Assembly: GCF_004349065.1 (NCBI RefSeq) | Contig: NZ_SMKZ01000004.1 | Coordinates: 62,001-126,000, forward strand | Length of the DNA: 64,000 nucleotides | Reading direction: 5' to 3' | DNA from: Jiangella asiatica | GTDB lineage: Bacteria > Actinomycetota > Actinomycetes > Jiangellales > Jiangellaceae | Shown here: piece after piece, positions 8,505-18,982 of the stretch | Numbering within the stretch: position 1 is the stretch's first letter | How the letters are laid out: each line of letters starts with the position of its first letter | The notes under the pieces: generated by a model | The model's database searches: none | What the model saw: only the letters and a program-made list of their open reading frames with translations | Told to the model about the DNA's origin: nothing | Program-made: the position numbers and the translations under genes

Positions 8505-9542
8505 TCAGAAGTCGACCGGGACCTCTTCGACGGTCGCGTCGACCTTCGGCCCGACGCCGAGCTTCTCCTTGATCTTCTTCTCGATCTCGTCGGCGAGGTC
8601 GGGGTTGTCCTTGAGGAAGTTGCGGGCGTTCTCCTTGCCCTGGCCCAACTGGTCTCCCTCGTAGGTGTACCAGGCGCCGGACTTGCGCACGATGCTCTGC
8701 TCGACCCCGAGGTCGATCAGGCCGCCCTCGCGGCTGATGCCCTCGCCGTAGATGATGTCGAACTCGGCCTGCTTGAACGGCGGGGCGACCTTGTTCTTGA
8801 CCACCTTGACACGGGTGCGGTTGCCGACCGCGTCGGTGCCGTCCTTGAGCGTCTCGATGCGGCGGACGTCGAGGCGGACGGAGGCGTAGAACTTCAGCGC
8901 CTTGCCGCCGCTGGTGGTCTCGGGCGACCCGAAGAACACGCCGACCTTCTCCCGCAGCTGGTTGATGAAGATCGCCGTGGTCTTGGACTGGTTCAGCGCA
9001 CCGGCGATCTTCCGCAGCGCCTGGCTCATGAGCCGGGCCTGCAGGCCGACGTGGCTGTCGCCCATCTCGCCCTCGATCTCCGCCCGCGGCACCAGCGCCG
9101 CCACCGAGTCGATGACGATGACGTCCAGCGCACCGGAGCGGATCAGCGTGTCGGCGATCTCCAGCGCCTGCTCACCGGTGTCGGGCTGGGAGACCAGCAA
9201 CGAATCGGTGTCGACCCCCAGCGCCTTGGCGTAGTCGGGGTCGAGCGCGTGCTCGGCGTCGATGAAGCCCGCGACGCCGCCGGCGCGCTGGGCGTTGGCC
9301 ACCGCATGCAGGGCGACCGTGGTCTTGCCGGAGGACTCCGGGCCATAGATCTCGACCACCCGGCCGCGCGGCAGGCCGCCGATGCCGAGCGCGACGTCGA
9401 GCGAGATGGCCCCCGTGGGGATCACCTCGATGGGCACCCGGGCCTCTTCGCCCAGACGCATCACCGAGCCCTTGCCGAACGAGCGCTCGATCTGGGCGAG
9501 CGCGGCGTCCAGCGCCTTCTCACGATCCGCGGGAACAGCCAT
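8505..9542 (-). CDS. recA: Recombinase RecA
   Basis: DNA strand-exchange protein and SOS co-protease, 345 residues. Walker A is GPESSGKT (67-74, Lys73). The MAW-type motif and DNA-binding loops follow in the standard order, and the tail is acidic. The chosen ATG at 9542 gives the N-terminus [11 protein letters not shown], has AGGTGG 5 nt upstream and yields the usual RecA length. An in-frame ATG at 9596 would add 18 residues and sits 8 nt after a -10 box, so a leaderless longer form is possible (see findings). Two DNA-damage control elements lie upstream: a PafBC-type promoter (9605-9627) and a LexA-type box (9703-9716). There is no intein. Confidence 0.97.
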   Translation of the reverse strand: MAVPADREKALDAALAQIERSFGKGSVMRLGEEARVPIEVIPTGAISLDVALGIGGLPRGRVVEIYGPESSGKTTVALHAVANAQRAGGVAGFIDAEHALDPDYAKALGVDTDSLLVSQPDTGEQALEIADTLIRSGALDVIVIDSVAALVPRAEIEGEMGDSHVGLQARLMSQALRKIAGALNQSKTTAIFINQLREKVGVFFGSPETTSGGKALKFYASVRLDVRRIETLKDGTDAVGNRTRVKVVKNKVAPPFKQAEFDIIYGEGISREGGLIDLGVEQSIVRKSGAWYTYEGDQLGQGKENARNFLKDNPDLADEIEKKIKEKLGVGPKVDATVEEVPVDF

Positions 9543-9604
9543 GGGCACCACCTGGGGTCGACGGGCCGGCGCACGGCCCTGCGTTTTCTTGGTCATCGCC
9601 GAAG

Positions 9605-9627
9605 ACGTTACGCGGTGCCACCGACAG
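9605..9627 (-). promoter_or_regulatory. PafBC-type DNA-damage promoter of recA
   Basis: On the minus strand: CTGTCGGTG, 8 nt, TAACGT. The mycobacterial PafBC consensus is TTGTCRGTG-N8-TANNNT, so 8 of 9 positions match in the upstream box and all fixed positions in the -10. Transcription would start near 9598, about 56 nt before the recA ATG at 9542, similar to the P1 promoter of mycobacterial recA. Confidence 0.75.
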
Positions 9628-9693
9628 GTTCGAGGACGAATTCCGAGCCTGTGGACAACCCCGCCGCCCGCCTCACGTCGTGCGGTCGGGACG

Positions 9694-9716
9694 ACTCTAT
9701 GCCGAACGGGTGTTCG
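9694..9716 (-). promoter_or_regulatory. LexA (SOS) box with adjacent -10 for recA
   Basis: CGAAC-GGGT-GTTCG at 9703-9716 is a perfect inverted repeat matching the actinobacterial SOS box core GAAC-N4-GTTC. A minus-strand TAGAGT at 9694-9699 could serve as the -10. The box lies inside the last codons of the MFS gene on the same strand, about 160 nt upstream of recA. Confidence 0.75.
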
Positions 9717-10950
9717 ATAGCGAGCGACACGCCGGAACCAGCATCGTCGCGGCCGGTGCGACCAGCAGGACCGCCGCCGCGGCGTTGAGGACGCCGTACC
9801 CGTAGGAGCCGACGACGACACCCGCCAGCGCTCCCCCGCCGGCCGCCGCCAACCCCATGAACAGGTCGGACGCGCCCTGCACCGCGGGCCGGTCGTCCGG
9901 CGCGACGGCGTCGGTCAACAGCGTGGAGCCGGCGACCATGCAGGCCGACCAGCCCAGGCCCAGCAGGAACAGCCCGGCCGTCAGCGCCGGCGAGTGGCCT
10001 TCGTTCGTCGTTCCCGACAGGATCACCGCGGCCAGCAGGATCAGCACGCCACCGGAGATGACCGGGACCCGGCCGACGCGGTCGGCCAGCCACCCCATGA
10101 CCGGCGACAGCGCGTACATGCCGGCGACGTGAACGCTGATGACGAAGCCGATGATCGAGATCGAGGCGCCGCCGTGCGTCATGTGCACCGGTGTCATGAC
10201 CATGACGGTGACCATCACGGTGTGCCCCACCACGACCGAGACCAGGCCGAGCACCGCCGGCGGGCTGATGGCGATGGCTTTCCAGCCGACCCGCAGCACG
10301 CCCCGCCGGCGCACCGCGGCGACGGCGGTGCCCCGGCCGCGGGCGGTGAGCAGCGGGTCGGGTCGCAGCCCGGTCAGCACGATCAGCGTGCCGAGGCCCA
10401 TGACGACGACTCCGATCAGGAACGGGCCGGCCAGCGGCTCGATGCCGACGGACTCGGCCACCCGCCCGGCGGGACCGGCCAGGTTGGGGCCGGCGACCGC
10501 ACCGACCGTGGTGGACCAGACGACGACCGACAACGCCCGGCCGCGGCTGTGCACCGGAGCGAGGTCGGTGGCCGCGTACCGGGCCTGCAGGCCGGCCGCC
10601 GTCCCGCCGCCGAGCAGGGCCGTCCCGGCCAACAGCAGGACGAAGACCTGCGTCTGGGCGGCGACGACGGCGAGCAGTGCGCCGAGCGCGCCGAGTGCGT
10701 ACGCGACGCCGAGACCGACCCGCCGCCCGTGCGACACCGCCAGCGACGCCGCCGGCATGGCCAGCAGCGCCGCGCCCAGCACCTGGGAGCTTTGCACCAG
10801 CCCGGACAGGTCCTCGCGGCCGAACAGCTCGGTGACGACGACGGCCCCGACCGCGATGGCCGCGGACACCCCGAGCCCGCCGGACACCTGGCTGGCCACC
10901 AAGGTGCGGACGGTGCGCCGCTGGACGGCCTCGATGCTGGGAACGGTCAT
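9697..10950 (-). CDS. MFS transporter
   Basis: Major facilitator family protein, 417 residues, with about 12 hydrophobic segments. A motif-A-like loop (HGRRVGLG) follows the second helix and [13 protein letters not shown] opens the second half. Drug or metabolite efflux is likely from family and context, but the substrate is not evident. The ATG at 10950 overlaps the stop of the upstream ABC-2 permease by 4 nt (ATGA), so it is the last gene of a four-gene export operon. The 3' end carries the LexA box that serves recA. The frame stays open upstream of this ATG, but those residues are shadow sequence of the permease gene. Confidence 0.85.
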   Translation of the reverse strand: MTVPSIEAVQRRTVRTLVASQVSGGLGVSAAIAVGAVVVTELFGREDLSGLVQSSQVLGAALLAMPAASLAVSHGRRVGLGVAYALGALGALLAVVAAQTQVFVLLLAGTALLGGGTAAGLQARYAATDLAPVHSRGRALSVVVWSTTVGAVAGPNLAGPAGRVAESVGIEPLAGPFLIGVVVMGLGTLIVLTGLRPDPLLTARGRGTAVAAVRRRGVLRVGWKAIAISPPAVLGLVSVVVGHTVMVTVMVMTPVHMTHGGASISIIGFVISVHVAGMYALSPVMGWLADRVGRVPVISGGVLILLAAVILSGTTNEGHSPALTAGLFLLGLGWSACMVAGSTLLTDAVAPDDRPAVQGASDLFMGLAAAGGGALAGVVVGSYGYGVLNAAAAVLLVAPAATMLVPACRSLSNTRSA

Positions 10951-11756
10951 CGCAGCAGCAGCCGCTCGATACGCCGGGCGGCGAGCACGAGGCCCACCAG
11001 GCCCATGACCGTCAGGTACAGCACGTGCCCCAGGATGCCCCAGCCGACGTCGCCGAGCATGAGGTCGCGGATCGTGGCGACCCCGTGGTAGAGCGGCGTG
11101 ATCTGGACCACCCACCGGATCGACTCGTCGTACGTGGACAACGGGTAGAACGTCGCGGAGAACAGGAACATGGGCAGCAGCGCGAGCTGGACGTAGTCGA
11201 AGTCCTGCCAGCTGCGCATGTACGTGGTGACGGTCATGCCGACGGCGGCGAAGGCCAGCCCGATGAGGCTGGCCGCGGGCAGCGCCAGCAGCGCCCACCA
11301 GGAGCCGACGACTCCGGCGGCCGCGGCGACCGCGAGAAAGGCCGTCGAGTAGAGCAGGCCGCGCAGCAGCGCCCAGGTGATCTCGCCTACGGCGACGTCG
11401 CGCGGCCCGAGCGGGGTGGCCAGCACGGAGTCGTAGAGCCTGGCGTACTTGAGCTTGAAGAAAAGGTTGAACGTGGAGTCGAAGACCGCCCCGTTCATGG
11501 CCGCCGCCGCCATCATGGCCGGTGCGACGAACGCGGCGTAGTCGATCATGCGTCCGTCGCCGGCGTCGATGTCGCCGATCAGCGCGCCCAGGCCCACCCC
11601 GAGCGAGAACAGGTAGAGCACCGGCTCGAAGAAACCGCTGACCAGCGTGACCCAGCCGTGCCGGAACGCGCGGGCGTTGCGCTCGACCAGAGTCCGCGCC
11701 ATGCCCGCGCCGGCCGGGATGGGCAACGCCCTGGCCAGGGCGCTCACCGCGCTCAC
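10947..11756 (-). CDS. ABC-2 type exporter permease (second of two)
   Basis: Membrane subunit of a NodJ/DrrB-like ABC-2 exporter, 269 residues, about six helices. It shows the family features KLKYARLYDSVLATPL (cytoplasmic loop) and LLPMFLFSATFYPL before the last helices. The GTG at 11756 overlaps the stop of the preceding permease (GTGA), giving coupled translation. It pairs with the similar permease encoded just upstream, so the exporter is probably a heterodimer. Confidence 0.85.
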   Translation of the reverse strand: MSAVSALARALPIPAGAGMARTLVERNARAFRHGWVTLVSGFFEPVLYLFSLGVGLGALIGDIDAGDGRMIDYAAFVAPAMMAAAAMNGAVFDSTFNLFFKLKYARLYDSVLATPLGPRDVAVGEITWALLRGLLYSTAFLAVAAAAGVVGSWWALLALPAASLIGLAFAAVGMTVTTYMRSWQDFDYVQLALLPMFLFSATFYPLSTYDESIRWVVQITPLYHGVATIRDLMLGDVGWGILGHVLYLTVMGLVGLVLAARRIERLLLR

Positions 11757-12576
11757 GTGACCAGCCGCTTCCGGAAGCCGGCGAACGCCAGCCACAGCCC
11801 GCCGGCGACCCACAGGGTGAGGTATCCGGCGTGCCCCAGCGAGCCGGCCAACGTTGCCGTCTCGGTGACCAGGCCGCGGCACAGCTCGACACCGTGCCAC
11901 AGCGGCGTGGCCCACGCGACCAGCTCGAGCGCCACCGGCAGCTGCTCGACGGGGAAGAACGTGCCGGAGAACAGGAACATCGGCATGACGATGAACCGGA
12001 ACAGGACGTTGAACCCGCCGTCGTTGTCCTGACTGACGGAGAACGCGAACACCGGCGTGGTGAACGCCAGCCCGGTCAGCACCGCCGCGGGCACCGCGAG
12101 CAGTACCCACCACGAGCCGATGGCGCCCAGGGCCACCGCGACGACGGCGAACGCCACGCTGGTGATGGTGATCCTCATGGCCACGAACGCCACGTGACCC
12201 AGCACGATGTCGGCGATGCCCAGCGGCGTGGCGAGCATCGCGTCGTAGAGCCGGTGCCACTTCACCGCACCCATCACGGGGAACGTCGACTCGCCGACGG
12301 CGGTCTGCATGGCCTGCGCCGCCAGGATGCCCGGCGCGATGAACTGCACGTAGTCCAGGCCGCGCACGCCGCCGGCGACGCCGTCGTCGACCAGTGCACC
12401 CAGGCCGAAGCCCATGGCGACCAGGAAGAACAGCGGGCTGAGGAAGCCGCTGATGATGGTGCCGCGCCACACCCGCCGGTAGTCGGTGAGCCAGAACGCG
12501 AACGCCCGGCCCGCCATCCGCCCCTCGGCCGGCTGCGCCGGGCGCGTGCCCGACGCCGTCGTCGTCGCGGCACTCA

Positions 12577-12577
<1 letters not shown>
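11753..12577 (-). CDS. ABC-2 type exporter permease (first of two)
   Basis: Paralogue of the next gene, 274 residues, about six helices. Family features include AVKWHRLYDAMLATPLGIAD and FIVMPMFLFSGTFFPVEQL. The ATG at 12577 shares one base with the stop of the ATPase gene (TGATG). The two permeases are similar along their length, which suggests an old duplication giving a heterodimeric channel. The substrate is unknown; relatives export lipids, polyketides or oligosaccharides. Confidence 0.85.
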
Positions 12578-13518
<941 letters not shown>

Positions 13519-13583
13519 GTTTCGAGACGCTACCTCCCCGGTCCGACAGCCGGCATCCGAGTTTCCGACCGGACGGGGTCCGC

Positions 13584-13778
13584 TCAGCGCTCGCCGGGCG
13601 GCAGGCGCAGTGCGTCGCAGACGGCACGCCACACGACCTTGGTGTCCTCGCCGGCCGCCAGCGCCTGGTGCACCGTCCGCCCGCCGAGCGCCTCGATGAC
13701 GTAATCGCGCGCCCACGAGTCGGCATAGGTGGAGCCGAGGTGGCGTTCCATGCGCTCCCAGAAGTCCGTCAACCGCAC
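13584..13778 (-). CDS. DUF3046 protein
   Basis: Small conserved actinobacterial protein of unknown function, 64 residues, with the family hallmarks RLTDFWERM at the N-terminus and GSTYADSWARD in the middle. I chose GTG 13778, not the longer start at 13817, because the family begins with this motif and a promoter-like TTGGGG-N17-GATACT ends 6 nt before it. Genes of this family usually sit next to recA. Here an exporter operon lies between them. Confidence 0.85.
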   Translation of the reverse strand: MRLTDFWERMERHLGSTYADSWARDYVIEALGGRTVHQALAAGEDTKVVWRAVCDALRLPPGER

Positions 13779-13784
13779 GTCGCC

Positions 13785-13813
13785 AGTATCCCTCACACGC
13801 CCATTCACCCCAA
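13785..13813 (-). promoter_or_regulatory. Promoter of the DUF3046 gene, leaderless type
   Basis: Minus-strand TTGGGG (13808-13813), 17 nt, GATACT (13785-13790), then 6 nt to the GTG start. The spacing implies a transcript that begins at or next to the start codon. Confidence 0.5.
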
Positions 13814-13858
13814 TCACACCCGTTGATCTCGGCGGGCGCCCGGGTACCTCGGCGGACG

Positions 13859-13881
13859 TTGTCGGTGTGGCGAGTCATGAT
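13859..13881 (+). promoter_or_regulatory. PafBC-type DNA-damage promoter of lhr
   Basis: TTGTCGGTG (perfect match to TTGTCRGTG), 8 nt, CATGAT (one mismatch to TANNNT), then 7 nt to the GTG at 13889. Mycobacterial lhr is reported to be induced by DNA damage, which fits. Fourteen bases ending in this box are identical to those upstream of the HNH gene at 50865. Confidence 0.65.
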
Positions 13882-13888
13882 GGGAGGC

Positions 13889-16800
13889 GTGAGTGATGTG
13901 CTGGAGCTGTTCGGCCCGGCCACGCGAGCGTGGTTCGCCGGGTCGTTCGCCGCGCCCACGTCCGCTCAGGAGGGCGCCTGGCGAGCGGTGTCGGCCGATC
14001 GCAGCGCCCTGGTGGTCGCGCCCACCGGGTCGGGCAAGACGCTGGCGGCGTTCCTGTGGGCGCTGGACCGGCTGGCCACCGAGCCGGTGCCGGAGGACCC
14101 CATGCATCGCTGCCGGGTCCTCTACGTCTCCCCGCTCAAGGCGTTGACCGTCGACGTCGAGCGCAACCTGCGCGCCCCGCTGGCCGGCATCGGGCATGCA
14201 GCGGCCCGACTGGGGCTGCCGCCGCCGGACATCTCCGTCGGTGTGCGCTCCGGCGACACCCCGGCCGACGAGCGCCGCCGGTTCAACCGCAGGCCACCCG
14301 ACATCCTCATCACCACGCCGGAGTCGCTGTTCCTCCTGCTGACGTCGCAGGCGCGGGAGTCGCTGCGGCACGTCCAGACGGTCATCGTCGACGAGGTGCA
14401 CGCCGTGGCCGGCAGCAAGCGGGGCGCGCACCTGGCGCTCTCGCTCGAGCGGCTGGACGCGCTGCTGCCCGGTCCGGCACAGCGCATCGGGCTGTCGGCG
14501 ACCGTCCGGCCGGTCGACGAGGTGGCCCGGTTCCTCGGCGGGTCCCGGCCGGTCGAGGTGGTGTCGCCGGCGTCGGTGAAGAGCTGGGACCTCCGGGTCG
14601 TCGTTCCCGTGCCCGATCTCGAGGAGCTGGACGCGGCGCCCACGCCGGAGCCCGGCGGCACCCCGGCGACGGCTTCGGTCTGGCCGCACGTCGAGCAGCG
14701 GGTGGTCGACCTCGTCGAGGAGCACTCGTCCACCATCGTGTTCGCCAACTCACGGCGGCTCGCCGAGCGGCTGACCGCCCGGCTCAACGAGATCGCCGCC
14801 GAGCGCGACGGTGCCGGCCCAGCGCCGGACCACCCGCCGCCCGCGCAGCTCATGGCGCAGGCCGGCAGCACTCGCGGCGGCACCGGGGCCATTGCCCGCG
14901 CCCACCACGGCTCGGTCAGCAAGGAGCAGCGCGCCCTGATCGAGGACGACCTCAAGTCCGGCCGGCTGCCGGCGGTCGTCGCCACGAGCAGCCTGGAGCT
15001 GGGCATCGACATGGGCGCGGTCGACCTCGTCGTGCAGGTCGAGTCGCCGCCGTCGGTGGCCAGCGGTCTGCAGCGGGTCGGCCGCGCGGGGCACCAGGTC
15101 GGCGCGGTCTCCAGCGGCGTGCTGTTCCCGAAGTACCGCGGCGACCTCGTGCAGACGGCGGTCGTCGCCGAGCGCATGCGGTCGGGGCAGATCGAGGAGC
15201 TGGCCGTCCCGCGCAACCCGCTCGACGTGCTCGCCCAGCAGATCGTCGCCATCGTCGCGATGGACGACTGGCCGGTCGACGATCTCCTGGCCATGGTCCG
15301 TCGCGCGCACCCGTTCGCCACGCTGCCGCAGTCGTCGTTCGACGCGGTCCTCGACATGCTGGCCGGGCGGTACCCGTCCGACGAGTTCGCCGAGCTGCGC
15401 CCGCGGCTGGTGTGGGACCGCACCGCGGGCGTGCTGCGCGGCCGTCCCGGCGCTCAGCGGCTCGCCGTCACCAGCGGCGGCACCATCCCCGACCGTGGGC
15501 TGTTCGGCGTCTTCCTCGTCGGCTCCGATCCACGCCGGGGCGGCGCCCGGGTCGGCGAGCTGGACGAGGAGATGGTGTACGAGTCGCGGGTCGGCGACGT
15601 CTTCGCGCTCGGCGCCACCAGCTGGCGCATCGAGGACATCACCCACGACCGCGTCATGGTGTCCCCCGCACCCGGCCAGCCGGGCAAGCTGCCGTTCTGG
15701 CACGGCGACACCCTAGGCCGGCCGGCCGAGCTTGGTGCCGCGCTCGGTGCGTTCGTGCGCGAGATCGACCGGCTCCCCGACGACCGGGCGCGCGATCGGG
15801 CCGCGGGCGCCGGCCTGGACGCGTGGGCCGTCGACAACCTCCTGGCCTACGTCCGCGAACAGCGCGGCGTCACCGGGCATGTCCCGGACGACCGCACGCT
15901 CGTGGTCGAGCGGTTCCGCGACGAGCTCGGCGACTGGCGGCTGATCGTCCATTCCCCCTACGGCGCCCGGGTACACGCGCCCTGGGCGCTGGCCATCGGG
16001 GCCCGGCTGCGCGAGCGCTACGGGGTCGATGTCCAGGCCGCCCACGCCGACGACGGCATCGTCCTGCGCATCCCCGACACCCTCGACGGCTTCGACGGCG
16101 CCGGCGACTTGCTGGCCGATGCCGCCGATGCCACCACCGGGGCGGACGGCAACGGCGCACCGGACGCCCGGCTCGTCGTCCTCGACCCCGACGAGCTGGA
16201 CGAGATCGTCACCACCGAGGTCGGCGGCTCGGCGCTGTTCGCCTCCCGGTTCCGCGAGTGTGCGGCGCGGGCGCTGCTGCTGCCCCGTCGCACCCCGGGC
16301 CGGCGCTCGCCGCTGTGGCAGCAGCGCCAGCGCTCGGCTCAGCTGCTGGAGGTGGCGTCGAAGTACGGCTCGTTCCCGATGCTGCTGGAGACCATGCGCG
16401 AGTGCCTCCAGGACGTCTACGACCTGGACGGGCTGCGCGACATCATGCGTCGCATCGCCAGCCGGTCCATCAAGGTCGTCGAGGTCGAGACCGGGCAGCC
16501 CTCGCCGTTCGCCCGGTCGCTGCTGTTCGGCTACGTCGCGGCGTTCATGTACGAGGGCGACTCCCCGCTGGCGGAGCGGCGTGCGCAGGCGTTGACCCTG
16601 GACTCCGCGCTGCTGGCCGAGCTGCTCGGGCAGACCGAGCTGCGTGAGCTACTCGACCTCGAGGTCGTCGAGCGCACCGAGGCCGAGCTGCAACGGCTCG
16701 TTCCCGAGCGGCAGGCCCAGAGCGTCGAGGCGGTCGCCGACCTGCTGCGGTTGCTCGGCCCGCTGTCGACGGCGGAGGTGGCGGCGCGGTGCGCCGAGGG

Positions 16801-18511
16801 CGAGGACGCCTCGGCCCACCTAGACGAGCTGGTCCGCCAGCGGCGGGTCATCGCGGTCCGGGTCGCCGGGCAGGACGTCTGGGCCGCGGTCGAGGATGCC
16901 GCCCGGTTGCGCGACGCACTCGGTGTTGCGTTGCCCGGCGGGGTGCACGAGGCGTTCGCGGCGCCGGTGCCGGACCCGCTCGGCGACATCGTCAGCCGCT
17001 ACGCCCGCACGCACGGGCCGTTCCACGCCGCCGGCGTCGCCACCCGGTTCGGGTTGGGTGTCGCGGTCGTCACCTCGACCCTGCGCCGGCTGGCGGCGGA
17101 GGGCCGTGTCGTCGAGGGCGAGCTGCGGCCGGGCAGCACCGGCACCGAGTGGTGCGACGCCGAGGTGCTGCGGCTGCTGCGCCGCAGGTCGCTGGCGGCG
17201 CTGCGCAAGGAGGCCGAGCCGGTGGACGCGGCCACGCTCGGCCGGTTCCTGCCGGCCTGGCAGTCCGTCCGCAGCTCGCTGCGCGGTCCCGACGGCGTGC
17301 TGCGGGTGGTCGAGCAGCTCGGCGGCGCCGCGGTGCCCGCCAGCGCCCTGGAGAGCCTGGTCCTGCCCGCGCGAGTGGCCGGGTACACCCCGGCCTGGCT
17401 GGACGAGCTGACCGTGGCCGGCGAGGTCGTGTGGTCCGGGCACGGCACGCTGCCGGGGTCGGACGGCTGGGTGTCGTTGCACCTGGCCGACACCGCGCAC
17501 CTGACCCTGCCCGACCTGGACGCCGCCGAGGCCGACGCTGCCCTGCACGCGGCCGTCCTGGAGACGTTGGCCGGCGGCGGCGCGTACTTCTTCCGCCAGC
17601 TCAGCGACGCGGTCGCCGCGCGCGTCGACGCCCCGCCGGACGATCCCGCCCTGGTCACGGCGCTGTGGGACCTCATCTGGGCCGGTCAGGTCACCAACGA
17701 CACGTTGGCGCCGCTGCGCTCGCTGCTGGCGGGGACCCGGGCGACGCACCGCTCGCGTCCGGCCCGGCCGCGCTCCCGGTACGCGCGCGGCCGGCCGGCG
17801 ATGCCCTCCCGCTCGGGTCCACCGGCGGCCGCCGGGCGCTGGTCGTTGCTGCCCGAGCGAGACGCCGACGCCACCCGCCGCGCCCATGCGGCCGCGGAGG
17901 CGCTGCTCGACCGGCACGGCGTGGTCACCCGCGGCGCGGTCATGGCCGAGCGGCTACCGGGCGGGTTCGCCGCGGCGTACCGGGTGCTGTCCGCCTTCGA
18001 GGACACCGGCCGGGCCCGGCGCGGCTACTTCATCGCCGGCCTGGGTGCGGCCCAGTTCGGTACACCGGGCGCGGTCGACCGGCTCCGCTCGTTCGTCCGC
18101 CTCGACGACACCGGGTCACGCGCCTCCGACGGTGCGCTGGTGCTGGCCGCCACCGACCCGGCCAACCCGTACGGCGCGGCCCTCCCCTGGCCCGAGCGCG
18201 GCGAACGCGGCGAGCCCGGCACCGCAGGGCACCGTCCCGGGCGCAAGGCCGGGGCGCTGGTCGTGCTGGTCGACGGCGAGTTGGCGCTGTACGTCGAGCG
18301 CGGCGGCCGGACCCTGCTGTCCTGGACCGACACCCCCGACCGGTTGGGCGCCAGCGCCGACGCCCTGGCGCTCGCGGTCCGCGAGGGTGCGCTGGGGTCG
18401 CTGCGGGTCGAGCGCGCCGACGGCGAGCAGGTCACCACCACGGCCCTGGGTGCGGCGCTGACCGAGGCCGGCTTCCACGTCACCCCGCGCGGCCTGCGCT
18501 TGCGCGGCTGA
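13889..18511 (+). CDS. lhr: Lhr-type ATP-dependent DNA helicase
   Basis: Large superfamily 2 helicase, 1540 residues, the usual length of Lhr. Walker A is APTGSGKT (44-51), the DEVH box is at 168-171, and the SAT-type motif LSATVRP follows. The second RecA domain carries the arginine-finger region QRVGRAGHQ. After it come the winged-helix/beta-barrel module and the long Lhr C-terminal domain. The role is DNA repair, especially crosslink and UV damage tolerance in mycobacteria. I chose GTG 13889 because the conserved N-terminus (SDVLELFGPATRAWF) begins there and the damage promoter's -10 ends 7 nt before it, implying a leaderless mRNA. ATG 13877 is the alternative. The gene is divergent from DUF3046. 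Confidence 0.93.
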   Translation: MSDVLELFGPATRAWFAGSFAAPTSAQEGAWRAVSADRSALVVAPTGSGKTLAAFLWALDRLATEPVPEDPMHRCRVLYVSPLKALTVDVERNLRAPLAGIGHAAARLGLPPPDISVGVRSGDTPADERRRFNRRPPDILITTPESLFLLLTSQARESLRHVQTVIVDEVHAVAGSKRGAHLALSLERLDALLPGPAQRIGLSATVRPVDEVARFLGGSRPVEVVSPASVKSWDLRVVVPVPDLEELDAAPTPEPGGTPATASVWPHVEQRVVDLVEEHSSTIVFANSRRLAERLTARLNEIAAERDGAGPAPDHPPPAQLMAQAGSTRGGTGAIARAHHGSVSKEQRALIEDDLKSGRLPAVVATSSLELGIDMGAVDLVVQVESPPSVASGLQRVGRAGHQVGAVSSGVLFPKYRGDLVQTAVVAERMRSGQIEELAVPRNPLDVLAQQIVAIVAMDDWPVDDLLAMVRRAHPFATLPQSSFDAVLDMLAGRYPSDEFAELRPRLVWDRTAGVLRGRPGAQRLAVTSGGTIPDRGLFGVFLVGSDPRRGGARVGELDEEMVYESRVGDVFALGATSWRIEDITHDRVMVSPAPGQPGKLPFWHGDTLGRPAELGAALGAFVREIDRLPDDRARDRAAGAGLDAWAVDNLLAYVREQRGVTGHVPDDRTLVVERFRDELGDWRLIVHSPYGARVHAPWALAIGARLRERYGVDVQAAHADDGIVLRIPDTLDGFDGAGDLLADAADATTGADGNGAPDARLVVLDPDELDEIVTTEVGGSALFASRFRECAARALLLPRRTPGRRSPLWQQRQRSAQLLEVASKYGSFPMLLETMRECLQDVYDLDGLRDIMRRIASRSIKVVEVETGQPSPFARSLLFGYVAAFMYEGDSPLAERRAQALTLDSALLAELLGQTELRELLDLEVVERTEAELQRLVPERQAQSVEAVADLLRLLGPLSTAEVAARCAEGEDASAHLDELVRQRRVIAVRVAGQDVWAAVEDAARLRDALGVALPGGVHEAFAAPVPDPLGDIVSRYARTHGPFHAAGVATRFGLGVAVVTSTLRRLAAEGRVVEGELRPGSTGTEWCDAEVLRLLRRRSLAALRKEAEPVDAATLGRFLPAWQSVRSSLRGPDGVLRVVEQLGGAAVPASALESLVLPARVAGYTPAWLDELTVAGEVVWSGHGTLPGSDGWVSLHLADTAHLTLPDLDAAEADAALHAAVLETLAGGGAYFFRQLSDAVAARVDAPPDDPALVTALWDLIWAGQVTNDTLAPLRSLLAGTRATHRSRPARPRSRYARGRPAMPSRSGPPAAAGRWSLLPERDADATRRAHAAAEALLDRHGVVTRGAVMAERLPGGFAAAYRVLSAFEDTGRARRGYFIAGLGAAQFGTPGAVDRLRSFVRLDDTGSRASDGALVLAATDPANPYGAALPWPERGERGEPGTAGHRPGRKAGALVVLVDGELALYVERGGRTLLSWTDTPDRLGASADALALAVREGALGSLRVERADGEQVTTTALGAALTEAGFHVTPRGLRLRG

Positions 18512-18541
18512 CGCCACCGCCGGCCTGGATACGCTGACCGC

Positions 18542-18982
18542 GTGATCCTCGCGACGACCGGCGGCTACGAGGTGGACGACGACCAGAGCCGGCTGGACAT
18601 CGACGTCATCGCCGACTTCCTGAGCACGGCGTACTGGAGCGCGCACCGGCCACGCGAGACCATCGAGCGGGCGATCGCCAGGTCGATGGGCGTGGGGCTC
18701 TACGGGGCCGACGGCGCCCAGGTGGGCTTTGCCCGGGTGGTCACCGATGCCACGACGTTCGCGTACCTGGCCGACGTGTTCGTGGTGCCGGAGCATCGCG
18801 GCCACGGCCTGGCGCGGGTCCTGGTGCGAGCGGTGCTCCAGCACCCGGAGCTCGCCGGCGTCGAGCGGTGGATGCTGGCCACGGCCGACGCGCACGGCGT
18901 CTACGAGCCGCTCGGGTTCGCCGCCATCGACGACCCGGACCGGTTCATGATCCGCGGTGCCACGCGCGAAGCGATCAGCTGA
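18542..18982 (+). CDS. GNAT family N-acetyltransferase
   Basis: Predicted acetyltransferase, 146 residues. The acetyl-CoA pyrophosphate-binding motif A is VVPEHRGHGLARVLV near residue 80, followed by the usual C-terminal tyrosine region (YEPLGF). The target amine is unknown. The GTG start is 6 nt after TACGCT, so the transcript may be leaderless. It ends with an 8-nt overlap with the convergent flavin reductase gene. Confidence 0.8.
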   Translation: MILATTGGYEVDDDQSRLDIDVIADFLSTAYWSAHRPRETIERAIARSMGVGLYGADGAQVGFARVVTDATTFAYLADVFVVPEHRGHGLARVLVRAVLQHPELAGVERWMLATADAHGVYEPLGFAAIDDPDRFMIRGATREAIS

